Shown one piece after another: positions 26,899 through 35,596 of a stretch of 64,000 nt of DNA (positions are counted from its first letter, which is position 1; the number at the start of each line of letters is the position of its first letter). The stretch covers positions 248,001-312,000 of the forward strand of contig NZ_JACHEB010000006.1 in the NCBI RefSeq assembly GCF_014201335.1, given 5' to 3'. The notes below the pieces were generated by a model. That model searched no databases. It was given only the letters and a program-made list of their open reading frames with translations, and had not been told where the DNA came from. The stretch is from Tunturiibacter gelidiferens. Its GTDB lineage: Bacteria > Acidobacteriota > Terriglobia > Terriglobales > Acidobacteriaceae. The translations under genes and the position numbers were made by a program.

Positions 26899-27866
26899 AG
26901 CACTTGCTCGCGAGGCTTTTTTTCACGTGATGATTTTTTGGCCCGATGTGGCTTAGCTGGCCGCGTGCCTGGCGGTTTATACGTGGCAAGGGCGTGAACG
27001 AGAGATTGGGCCGTTTCGCGGTTTTCTTCTTTTATATCCTTGAGGCAGCAAACCTCGATCAACGGTTTTTTCAATCCCACTACGATCTTGCTGCGGTCGT
27101 AGTTGTAGTCGAAGAGGCACCCGGCGCTTCGGTCGTGGATGTCAACTTTGTGATTCATCGCCGCAAGGAGACCGCCAACTGCAACATATGCAGCCGCCAT
27201 TTCAAATGGACGCTTAGCAACCCTGGCATACTCACGCAGTCCCTCCGTTGAAACCAGGCAGACATGTTTGTCATACGAGAAGAAGAAATCGGTGTGAAAA
27301 GTGTGGCCTGCTTTGTCCTCTATCTCGCCTGCAATGGCGGCGCCCGTTAGTGCAATGAGGTAGTCGACACCGAGCGTCTTACGGACTTTGTGAGCGTTGG
27401 GAAAGAAATCGATATCCACGACCGCGTCGCGTATTTCTTTCAACTCAGCGGGCTTGAGTTTACGGCGGAGGAGCTTATTGGCGCGAAATGCGACTCGCTC
27501 CGCGCTTTGCACCAGTCCAGATGGAATCGCCGCCTGCACTTCGAAGAAGGTCAGGGCCGACTGAGCCCGATTTAGATGCTCGATGATGTGAGGCAACCCC
27601 CCCACCCAAGCGCGAAGGCCCCAAATGCCGATCGCTTTACTCTTCCCTGAATGATTTAGATCCTCCGTAACTAGGGAGAGGTCGGACGCGCTTAGGATAC
27701 CTCTATTGAGCGAAGATGCCAGCGCATTCTGCAGCCCACTATTGAAAGAACCTAAGTCCCGAATTCGTTTATGGTATTCCTTTTGAGACAAACTCAGTTC
27801 CCCGAACTTGCGCGGAGAGACTTTGCTTCGACTCGCTTGCACGAGTGTGAACGGAGGTAATTTCAT
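26895..27866 (-). CDS. Unrecognised middle protein of the CHAT/lipase operon
   Basis: A 323-residue protein. ATG 27866 is chosen because it overlaps the upstream stop (ATGA) and has GGAGG just before it; the longer frame to 27929 lies inside the CHAT gene. The N-terminus is basic and helical. Mid-region strands include VDYLIALTGAAIAGEIED and FHTDFFFSYDKHVCLVS; later FDYNYDRSKIVVGL and a cysteine pair (EVCCLKD). The C-terminus is strongly basic (KPHRAKKSSREKKPREQ). I recognise no family. Being locked between a protease and a lipase, it may be the sensor, the inhibitor cleaved by CHAT, or an adaptor. Confidence 0.72.
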   Translation of the reverse strand: MKLPPFTLVQASRSKVSPRKFGELSLSQKEYHKRIRDLGSFNSGLQNALASSLNRGILSASDLSLVTEDLNHSGKSKAIGIWGLRAWVGGLPHIIEHLNRAQSALTFFEVQAAIPSGLVQSAERVAFRANKLLRRKLKPAELKEIRDAVVDIDFFPNAHKVRKTLGVDYLIALTGAAIAGEIEDKAGHTFHTDFFFSYDKHVCLVSTEGLREYARVAKRPFEMAAAYVAVGGLLAAMNHKVDIHDRSAGCLFDYNYDRSKIVVGLKKPLIEVCCLKDIKEENRETAQSLVHALATYKPPGTRPAKPHRAKKSSREKKPREQVL

Positions 27867-28942
27867 ATGCCTATCTGTTGGTACATCTGACTGGAACCGT
27901 GAATGCGATAAAGGGTGGGTATGCCCCATTCAGGGCTATCCCGGAGATCGGTCGCGAGTTGCAGGCGGCCAGCGGTAACTGCCATATCGATGTTGCCGCT
28001 GAGCAACAGTTCATCATAAAGAGCACCGACAAAGGCTGCGACGGTCTGATCTTGCACCGGAGCCTGATTTGCGACGACGGTCGGAATCCCTTCAAGAATG
28101 AGGTCCTCTGCAATGTTGTTGAAGTTAATATCTGAGGTTGATGCGGAAGTATCGCAGGCGCTCAGGACAATAAGGCGAATATCGTGTCCGGCCATCTGCT
28201 GGGCCAACTCTTTTCCGGTCATGAAATCCAGCTTTCGCTTGTTTTTGTCGAAGAGGATCAGGCGTCCTTCAGGAGTGCCTTTGTTATCGATAACTTCGCC
28301 GTGACAAGAGAACTGCACGACATCGAACTTGCCGCGGCGCAGTGCAGTGCCCAACGAATCACGGCTAGTGCATTCGACCATTTCAATTCCCACGGAATTT
28401 GGAAAGCGAGCTTTGTAGGTACGAAGCAAAGCGTCGCGCACATCGCTCCAGCTGACCCGGGTTAGTCCCTGCGGGTCGGCGTATACGAAGAGGACGCGTG
28501 TGAGGTGGTTTATGGGTAAGGGCGGAAGAGCCGAAACGCCGACTGTCGGGATTATGCGTACTACACTACGACCTCTTCTTGGAGAAATCCGATTAGGCTC
28601 CTGCAAGTACTCCCATGGCAACTGTCGCAAAGCTGGTTGATTCACGAGTATCTTGAGACTGACCTGGGTATTTGGCAGACGAGAATAAAGCTTGCCGATG
28701 TCGTCGCGCACGAGAAAGTCAAAGAGATCTCGACCAAACTGGATCAATTGCTGCCCCGTGGGTCGTGTACCTTTGCCACGTCCGCGCAAGACGTCCAGCA
28801 GATCTGCTCTGAATTTTTCAATTTGAACGAGATCCGGACCAAGGGGAATCTTCGCTATTGCGACGTCGCTCCCGTGACGTGCCAAAGCTATAGCGTGTGT
28901 CGGCGCGTACGAATCGAGCAAAGTGATTTCGAGAATATCCAC
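27863..28942 (-). CDS. CHAT-domain (caspase-like) protease
   Basis: A 359-residue protein with a C-terminal CHAT domain. The catalytic histidine is His214 in VVQFSCHGE and the cysteine is Cys263 in LIVLSACDT. The segment PWEYLQEP near residue 109 is also typical of CHAT proteins. CHAT proteases are caspase relatives used in bacterial immunity, for example TPR-CHAT in type III-E CRISPR and proteases that activate gasdermins. It is the first gene of the operon with the unknown protein and LCAT-like lipase, all joined by 4-bp overlaps. The obvious reading is protease activation of a downstream effector. The N-terminal 100 residues have no recognised sensor domain. Confidence 0.88.
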   Translation of the reverse strand: MDILEITLLDSYAPTHAIALARHGSDVAIAKIPLGPDLVQIEKFRADLLDVLRGRGKGTRPTGQQLIQFGRDLFDFLVRDDIGKLYSRLPNTQVSLKILVNQPALRQLPWEYLQEPNRISPRRGRSVVRIIPTVGVSALPPLPINHLTRVLFVYADPQGLTRVSWSDVRDALLRTYKARFPNSVGIEMVECTSRDSLGTALRRGKFDVVQFSCHGEVIDNKGTPEGRLILFDKNKRKLDFMTGKELAQQMAGHDIRLIVLSACDTSASTSDINFNNIAEDLILEGIPTVVANQAPVQDQTVAAFVGALYDELLLSGNIDMAVTAGRLQLATDLRDSPEWGIPTLYRIHGSSQMYQQIGI

Positions 28943-29227
28943 AAAGGTTTACAGGTGCTGGCGTAAGAATATGGGAAAAGTTCATCAGCCACAATGAGTA
29001 TCTTTTGACCGTCCGGGGACCGATTGGTCGCATTTTGAAAGGTCTAAGCCCGTCCGAAAAGTCGGCAGTGTCCGTAGATTCACCCACCTACGCTTGATCC
29101 CCTATTGATGAAACAGTCAGTGGAGTAACCGGCACCGATGCGCGGACCGTGGGTTGGGCTGTGATCGTCCGAAGGACGCATAGTACAGAGCTACAAGCGG
29201 AAGGGAGACGGTTCACGAAGGAGAAGT

Positions 29228-30230
29228 TACGATTTTTCAGGTTTGGATGTCCATGCTGAGACGATCCGTGGATGTCGCGGAGCCGAGAGGTGAAGTGCGG
29301 AGCCTAGGAACGCTTCCGAAGCGCGCTGATCTATGCCTGAGTTGAGCAAGAAGCTTGGTCCTTCAGACAAGTTGAGTGCATGTCACGGAGCCGGATCGAT
29401 CGCCAGCCTCGACGAGTACTGGTGTGGGTGCCACAACGCCCACTTGAAGCCCGGCTCCGCCAGCTGCCAGTACGAGTGAAGACGGATCGGCGGGACATAG
29501 AGAAGTTGGCACGTTGTTTCGATCAGGACATCTGACTGCGGTGTGGGATCCGGATGAGGGATCCGAAGCGTTGCGCGATCTTGTGCGTGCCCGCCAAGCA
29601 GCTTAGCAGGATCAGACAGGAGCGAGGCGTCCCTTGAACAAATTCCTTTTGCGCTCCGGTCAGCGTCCCACGCCGGAGTCAGATCATGGACGCGCCGTTA
29701 CCTGATTTGGGTCGAGCAGCTACGTTTCACGCAGACAGCTCAGGAGTCCTCGCGCCAAGACAACCTTCACGAGTTCGAGCACATGCGCGAACGAGTGGCA
29801 CGTCTGTAGCAAGCCATCACCGAGGCCATAAAAATGGCCACGCCCGAACTCTAACAAGGCATCAGCGATTTAGTCTCGCTGCGTGATATTTCAGACATCT
29901 GAGCGGTGACCATTGCGGCCCGAGTTGGACCAGGTGTCTCCCTTTGAGAGAGAACCCCAGCTTATGGGTTTACTGTGGCGTTGTGCTGAGCAAGGATTCC
30001 AGTGGTAAGCGAACAAACACGGAGGCATCACGAAAACCGGCAACGCGCACGTGCGACGCATCGTTGTCGAAGCTGCATGGAACTATCGTCGTCCACCAGG
30101 CATCTGGTACGGCCTGCGCACGGGCAACGCTAGAGGCTTTGAACTTGAGATTGAAGGCCGCCAGCGCCGCGTCGGCAGAGGCTATAGCGGTCGATGCGGT
30201 ACCCTCCTTCCTTAAAAATGGGCAGTAGCG
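29228..30230 (+). pseudogene. Decayed IS110-family transposase
   Basis: The IS110 DEDD-type N-terminus GLDVHAET is at 29240-29263, followed in shifting frames by GEVRSLGTLP, SKKLGPSDKL, LIWVEQLRFTQTAQES, EFEHMRERVARL, LVSLRDIS and finally GITKTGNAHVRRIVVEAAWN near 30,030-30,100. These match the order of an IS110 transposase, but several stops and frameshifts break the gene and the catalytic half is degraded. Flanking DNA (28,943-29,227 and 30,231-30,571) shows no gene; no inverted ends are visible, as expected for IS110. It separates the CHAT operon from the TPR gene. Confidence 0.75.
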
Positions 30231-30571
30231 TCTCCGCAAGACACGTCCGGGTTCCAGAGTGCGGAATGGCGTTTCCACCTTCTGCCAACTCCGCATGAAG
30301 CTTATCTGGCCTGCCACGAACGTTCCATTATCTCTGCTGATTGGCAATAGTAGACTCAAGCATTACAGATGACGGCGGGAAATTGACAGGGCGTTCCAGT
30401 ACAACTCATTTTGGAATTCGACGCAGCTTCAGATGAGGATAGTCCAAAATGAGGGGAAGTGATGGGGACGGACCCTAAGACGACCTAACGGAACCAAGAA
30501 AAACCGGCTCAAACACCATTCGAGGTAAAAACTTAGGTCTAATCAACTCTCGCCTTATCAAGGATTGATAG

Positions 30572-32488
30572 ATGGCAAATCAGGAATACGCTCCACTTAC
30601 GAGAGCGTTTACGCTCGACCTTCATAGGGTTCAGACCAAAGAGGCCGCACGGGTCACCCGAGCGAGGATTTCCGAGTGTTTCAGGTACGGGATTCGGAGC
30701 CTCAAGTGCGTGTTCGGATCTCCAGATTCTTTCCACGGGAGCATTGCGGAAAAGATCTTGGATATTGCATTCACTGACGAAAGAGTCGTTTCGAATACAT
30801 TAAGTGAATGGGTTTTTTCAGATGATATCGACGTCTCGAGGATGCCGATTTTTCTAGTTCTGCCTCTCAGGCTTAATCCCGATGCGACGCCGGTTACGGC
30901 CGATTCGGCTTTCAGCGGATTCGCCGCTTCATTTGAGTCGGCAGCGTCCCTTCGCCTCCTTTGTAAAATGCCATTTCAACCTTTGCGCGAATATTACGAC
31001 TGGCAATACGCTGCGAGGGCGATCGGCAATGGCTGCAAGGAGAGGTTGTTGAGAGAGTATTCTGCTGCGGCAGGCTTGAACTCCCGCGATCAAGGGCTCT
31101 CGCTTTCGGACCTTATGCAATGCGCCGATGGTTATGGTAGATGGTGTGCGGGGCAAACGAAGGCTGAGGCGATGTTTACCGCCCCGGCTGCTCCACCCGT
31201 GCGAGCACAACTCAAGGCTCCGGTGTTCTACACCCACTCTCAACCCCGAACCATAGAGGCACTATTCCTTCAGGCTGACCGGCACTTGTCTAATGACGAA
31301 CTCGAGGCGTGTCATGAGACGGTTTCCATTACTTTCAGTCTCATCGAAAACGATGCACATAAAATGCAGCATGAACTTCTGCTCGGGCGAGCCCTCTCGC
31401 GCGAAAATGCTGCCGAATGTGAGGGGCATCTACTCCAAGCGGATAAGCTCTGTGTCGGAGTACACGGAGAATCTTCGTCTCGCAGAATCCCTATTCTACG
31501 TGAACTCGCGTCCTGGTACGGCCGCACTGGAGACGTGTCTCAGCTTCTCGCGCTCAATGAGATTGGAGCCGTGTTGGAAGTATCCGATTCCACGCCGCTC
31601 CCCGTAAAGAAAAGGTTCGTCAGTGATTTCGGCTACGCGCGATTGCTACGTCAGGGCGGCCTCTATCAAGAGTCGGTGTATGTTCTTCGGCTGTTTATAT
31701 GGCAGGTGCTGATGGGGCAAACAAGAGAGATGCCTAAAGCATTTGAAACGCCGCTTGACGCGCTTTTGAAGGGCAAGATCTCTAGAGTGCAGGTGGCCAG
31801 TCTGCACTTGCTCTATACGATGAATTGTACGGATGACGAAAACGGAGATTTCAGTCTAGCAACACACATGCTGGACTTATGCCACTTCGTTCTCGGAGAT
31901 GTCGCTGGCCAAGAATTGCTTAGGGCTGAAATAGAGCAAGAGAGAGGGCGTATAGCTAGGAAGAGGGGGGAATTCGATAGGGCTATCCGGCACTACGAGG
32001 TCGCAGGCCGCTTGATCAAAGACGCGAGGGAGGAGGACCCGTATCGTCTCTACAAGCTTCACCTCAACATAGGCGTAGTAAAGGCGCAGATAGGCGACCT
32101 CAAAAGTGCCTCCGCAGACTATGAGAAGGCTTGGGCGCTGGCTGAAAAACTGAACCTGACCGAGCAGATATTTGTTTATGAGCTGCTCCAGAGTCGGGCC
32201 TCACTCGCCTTACGGAAAAGGGACTTCACTGCCTGCGAACGCTTAGCGTCTGAAGCTGCGGACTTGATTACACTGAAGGCTAGTCAGCGACACAAGGACA
32301 TCGGTTTGGCGAGATTCAGGCAGGGGGTTGCGCTTTGTCATCTTGAGTACTTTGATAAAGCCTTCTATGCTCTTAGCGAAGCGCAACGAGAGTTTGAAGC
32401 AGCGGGAACCTTCGGCGAGCATCGACCGCAGCTTGAGATGTATCTGAAGGTCGCGAGTAACAAACTCAGCGAAGCCAAGCCAATCTGA
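30572..32488 (+). CDS. TPR-repeat protein
   Basis: A 638-residue cytoplasmic protein. The first 190 residues have no recognised domain (RARISECFRYGIRSLKCVFG ... YDWQYAARAIGNGCKERLL). From about 230 onward it is helical repeat. TPR units are clearest in the C-terminal third: EQERGRIARKRGEFDRAIRHYEVAGRL, LNIGVVKAQIGDLKSASADYEKAWAL, FRQGVALCHLEYFDKAFYALSEA. TPR arrays bind proteins or peptides and often partner CHAT proteases. The CHAT gene lies 1.6 kb away, divergent, with the dead IS110 copy between. It could be the sensor of that module, but this is position-based inference. Confidence 0.72.
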   Translation: MANQEYAPLTRAFTLDLHRVQTKEAARVTRARISECFRYGIRSLKCVFGSPDSFHGSIAEKILDIAFTDERVVSNTLSEWVFSDDIDVSRMPIFLVLPLRLNPDATPVTADSAFSGFAASFESAASLRLLCKMPFQPLREYYDWQYAARAIGNGCKERLLREYSAAAGLNSRDQGLSLSDLMQCADGYGRWCAGQTKAEAMFTAPAAPPVRAQLKAPVFYTHSQPRTIEALFLQADRHLSNDELEACHETVSITFSLIENDAHKMQHELLLGRALSRENAAECEGHLLQADKLCVGVHGESSSRRIPILRELASWYGRTGDVSQLLALNEIGAVLEVSDSTPLPVKKRFVSDFGYARLLRQGGLYQESVYVLRLFIWQVLMGQTREMPKAFETPLDALLKGKISRVQVASLHLLYTMNCTDDENGDFSLATHMLDLCHFVLGDVAGQELLRAEIEQERGRIARKRGEFDRAIRHYEVAGRLIKDAREEDPYRLYKLHLNIGVVKAQIGDLKSASADYEKAWALAEKLNLTEQIFVYELLQSRASLALRKRDFTACERLASEAADLITLKASQRHKDIGLARFRQGVALCHLEYFDKAFYALSEAQREFEAAGTFGEHRPQLEMYLKVASNKLSEAKPI

Positions 32489-32915
32489 ATCCGAGGCGGA
32501 AGCCAATGCGCAAACAGTGAATCCGCCCCTTACGGATCAGCCTCGCTTACGTTGCCATCCATGAATGGCCTGTGCTTGAATCCAAATTGTGTTTTGGCCG
32601 TGGAGTGTTTTTCATTCTGAACCCGGAACACTAAGAAAGAAGGGGGTAGGTACGCGAAAAACGGAAAGCCTAATCGTGGCTGGCCACTAGGTGGTTAGCA
32701 AGAGAGATGCAACTAGGATTCCATACGAATCGAGCCCACCCGGTATAAAACCGGGAGCACACTTGTGCTTACTGACGCCCTGATTCAATCACGAAAGACA
32801 ACCAAAAACATAATCGTTGTTCACGCCTACGGCATGGAAAGCCGACACATCTCGTAGTGCTGATGTCTTCGCTAGATCTGCTTTCAAATCTCGCTTCTCG
32901 AACTAACAAACTGGC
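32489..32915. other. Intergenic stretch between converging genes
   Basis: About 430 bp between the TPR gene and drmC, which converge. No open frame, hairpin or RNA gene stands out; a short imperfect dyad (ACCCGGTATAAAACCGGGAG, about 32738) could be a terminator stem with arms CCCGGT/ACCGGG. Confidence 0.35.
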
Positions 32916-33728
32916 TCACATCCTTTGAAGCTTTGGATATTCCCACAGCTTCAAGGTGCCATCCGCACACAAACCGTCAAAGTGTTCTTTGAGTCTGTGA
33001 AGGATCTGGTCACCGGTAAAGAGAGAGCCAAGTTCAAAGTTGCGATTGAAGGCGTCATCCGTGAGATTAGCGCTGGAGAGAACTGCCTGATCGTCAATGA
33101 CTGCCACTTTCGCATGCAGCTTACCGGGTTTGCCATGAGCGTTCCGTTCTCTTTTGTCCAGAGGCCAGTAATATACCTGCGCGCCCTGGCGGATGATCTT
33201 AGGAAAGGCATTCAGCGCGTCCATCGAAAGCTGCCCCTGTGATGCTTCCTCAAACTCGAGAATGAGTCGAACGCGAACTCCTCTGCCAATTGCTTTTGCC
33301 AGGCCGTCTGAAAGTCGGGTAATTTTATGGGCGGCAAACGTAACCAGTAATATCTCTCGTTTCGCGAAATCTATTAGGTCATAGAGGACTTGGTCAATTC
33401 GTCGGGCAGGGATTTCACTCGAGGGGGAGGGTCCGGTCCACAGTAGTTCGACAAATTGCTCTTGCTGCTGCTGCGCAAGAACCGAAACAGATACCTCGAT
33501 CAACACACTTAGCGAGTTCCAGGACATGTGGTTTTCAGCTAGGCGAATAACGCTTGCCAGGCAATGGGCTGCGTCTCCATTGTTGGTAGCAGGCAAAGTT
33601 GCTATCAGAGTTCCTGCACCTATCGAACCGGGGGCCTTAGAGATCGTTAAGCAAACGATCTGAAGCCACGGTTTGTGAGCTCTGCGGATCAGATCGACGA
33701 TGCTTTCTGTCAGGCTTGAGGGAATCAT
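32916..33728 (-). CDS. drmC: DISARM protein DrmC (phospholipase D-like)
   Basis: A 270-residue protein with one PLD/HKD-type motif near the C-terminus: KLHAKVAVIDDQAVLSSANL, followed by the conserved FELG. The N-terminal 100 residues are helical. In DISARM, DrmC is a core component with a PLD fold; mutational work on the Bacillus system found it dispensable for protection against some phages. It lies 6 bp downstream of drmB as the last gene of the six-gene operon. The short length and single motif fit DrmC. Confidence 0.88.
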   Translation of the reverse strand: MIPSSLTESIVDLIRRAHKPWLQIVCLTISKAPGSIGAGTLIATLPATNNGDAAHCLASVIRLAENHMSWNSLSVLIEVSVSVLAQQQQEQFVELLWTGPSPSSEIPARRIDQVLYDLIDFAKREILLVTFAAHKITRLSDGLAKAIGRGVRVRLILEFEEASQGQLSMDALNAFPKIIRQGAQVYYWPLDKRERNAHGKPGKLHAKVAVIDDQAVLSSANLTDDAFNRNFELGSLFTGDQILHRLKEHFDGLCADGTLKLWEYPKLQRM

Positions 33729-33734
33729 TCTTCT

Positions 33735-35585
33735 TTAGTCAAAGAAACAGGTGCTGCCGCCGGAGAAAGTCTTTACGAGGACTGACCGATCCAAATAGCG
33801 GTTGCCGCGTTCACAGGACGTTTCTGGTGCAAATTGACATGCATGACAGCATGCGCCATGGATACCTCGACCTGTAGTATCCGGGCGATGCTCCGCACAT
33901 AGAGGATCGGAAGCACACAGACGCAGACTCTCCAACGCCTGTTGGAGGTGACGTCCCAGAGTCAGCGGATCGCCAAGCTCCACCAAACCGCCAAGAGTCC
34001 CTTCACTATCCGGTGCGGCGGTGTAGAGCAAAATACCAGCCATGGAGCCGCCTGCCTCACCCGGTTGACGGGAGTATAGACGCTCTCTCACGCTGGCTGC
34101 TGTATAGCCGCAGTCCAGGACAATTTGGCGCATCAAGGCATGGGCCAGGGAATGAAGTAGAACAAAACGAATTCCTGGAAAGTTCTCGTCAAAGGGCTCA
34201 AGCTTGCGCAACTTACGCCACGCTTTGTGAGAATCTAAAAACTCCTTCTGGAGACGAAGCAGCTCTGGCTTGCCTGCCCAATCGGTGAGTTCTTTCTCGC
34301 GTATCCGTAGAAATATTCCCTCCCCACGGACCTCGGATGCTGGCAGCCATGTTGGGCTCTCCCGACGTAACGGAGTCAATCGTCCGTCCTTGAGCATCGT
34401 TGCTTCCTCAAAGTCGGCATTGGATTCAATGCGTGTGAAACCCAGGAGAGCCCGTACCTCACGAATGCGTTCTACCAGAACGGTATCCTCGAATAGTCTC
34501 TCAAAGCCTTTGGGTGGTGCCACTCGTCGCAACTTGAAGTCTCTGCTCTCCGCAGCTGAATCCGGCGCCGAGAACATCTGCCATTCAGGTAACTTCAAGT
34601 CTTCGGCCGGTGTCTCTTGTTTTCCGTTTCCCTTACGCTTTGCTTGAATCGCGTCCCAGATGTCCGTTTCCTTGAACTCACTAAAAAGTGGGATCAAAGA
34701 CTGGAACTTCTTAAGCTTCTTGCTGATGAGATGTACCTCATCGATGGTATCCAGGTCTTCGAGCTCGCCCCATTGTTCTTCCACGAGTTTACCGAGCTTG
34801 TCAGCCGCCCTCGGAATGGACAAAGCAGAAAGGGCTGTTGGGAACCAGCTATTGGAAGAACCAAGTAGGATCGCTTTGGCACGCTCACTGCACCCTTGAG
34901 GCTCAATCAGTCGCAAGTGCGGGTGGTGACCTGGACAGATGAACCATGTATTTGGGTCGGAATCGAAAGCGTCTGCCATGCGCCGCTCGGCATCGCAGGA
35001 GTGACACTTGACGACAATGTCGGAAGCATCGCCCGATGCTCCGTACTCGCGAAGGGTTAGTGTTGCGGGCTTGCAAGGAACATTCCCCTTGTGCACGAAT
35101 TTCAACCACGGGAAATCTGTCAGGTGACCCTCTCTACAAGCGAGGAGAAAACGAACAGACATTACGGCCGGCGGCTTTCCGCCTTTGCTCTTTAGGCATC
35201 CCCCATGTACGTATTCCGTCCTGTCCGGACGGTAAGAGTCCTGCACTAGCTTGAAGACCCCCGATTGCACAGTGGCGAGGGTGTCGCACAGTGAACAACG
35301 CATCCATCGCGGAAATGGCGCCACGGGAACGCCGATGGCGGGTGCGGCTGGATCATTGTCCGCGCCATCGAGCTTGGTGGGCGGCAAGTAAAGCCGGGAC
35401 ATCTGAGAGCCAAGGCGTTTCTGTATCGCAGAAATTAGACGGTCTTCTTGGATGTCGCTGCAATAACGTGTATCCCAGTCATCTAGGCCCATTACTAAGG
35501 CTGACATATTGGGCAGGTCGATCAGCGAGCCAACACCGAACGTGTAGATCAGCTGACTGGGACGGATTTCTCCAAGTTCGTTCAT
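33735..35585 (-). CDS. drmB: DISARM protein DrmB (DUF1998)
   Basis: A 616-residue protein with the DrmB N-terminus (EIRPSQLIYTFGVGSLIDLP), an internal zinc pair (RCSLCDTL), a second cysteine group (CHSCDAERRM), and the C-terminal DUF1998 region with HSLAHALMRQIVLDCGY and HGACCHACQFAPETSC, a likely zinc site. DrmB forms a complex with the DrmA helicase; together they engage DNA with a 5' overhang. The start at 35585 follows AAAGGATGACAAG. The longer frame to 35693 lies inside drmA and is rejected. The gap to drmA is 11 bp. Confidence 0.92.
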   Translation of the reverse strand: MNELGEIRPSQLIYTFGVGSLIDLPNMSALVMGLDDWDTRYCSDIQEDRLISAIQKRLGSQMSRLYLPPTKLDGADNDPAAPAIGVPVAPFPRWMRCSLCDTLATVQSGVFKLVQDSYRPDRTEYVHGGCLKSKGGKPPAVMSVRFLLACREGHLTDFPWLKFVHKGNVPCKPATLTLREYGASGDASDIVVKCHSCDAERRMADAFDSDPNTWFICPGHHPHLRLIEPQGCSERAKAILLGSSNSWFPTALSALSIPRAADKLGKLVEEQWGELEDLDTIDEVHLISKKLKKFQSLIPLFSEFKETDIWDAIQAKRKGNGKQETPAEDLKLPEWQMFSAPDSAAESRDFKLRRVAPPKGFERLFEDTVLVERIREVRALLGFTRIESNADFEEATMLKDGRLTPLRRESPTWLPASEVRGEGIFLRIREKELTDWAGKPELLRLQKEFLDSHKAWRKLRKLEPFDENFPGIRFVLLHSLAHALMRQIVLDCGYTAASVRERLYSRQPGEAGGSMAGILLYTAAPDSEGTLGGLVELGDPLTLGRHLQQALESLRLCASDPLCAEHRPDTTGRGIHGACCHACQFAPETSCERGNRYLDRSVLVKTFSGGSTCFFD

Positions 35586-35596
35586 CTTGTCATCCT

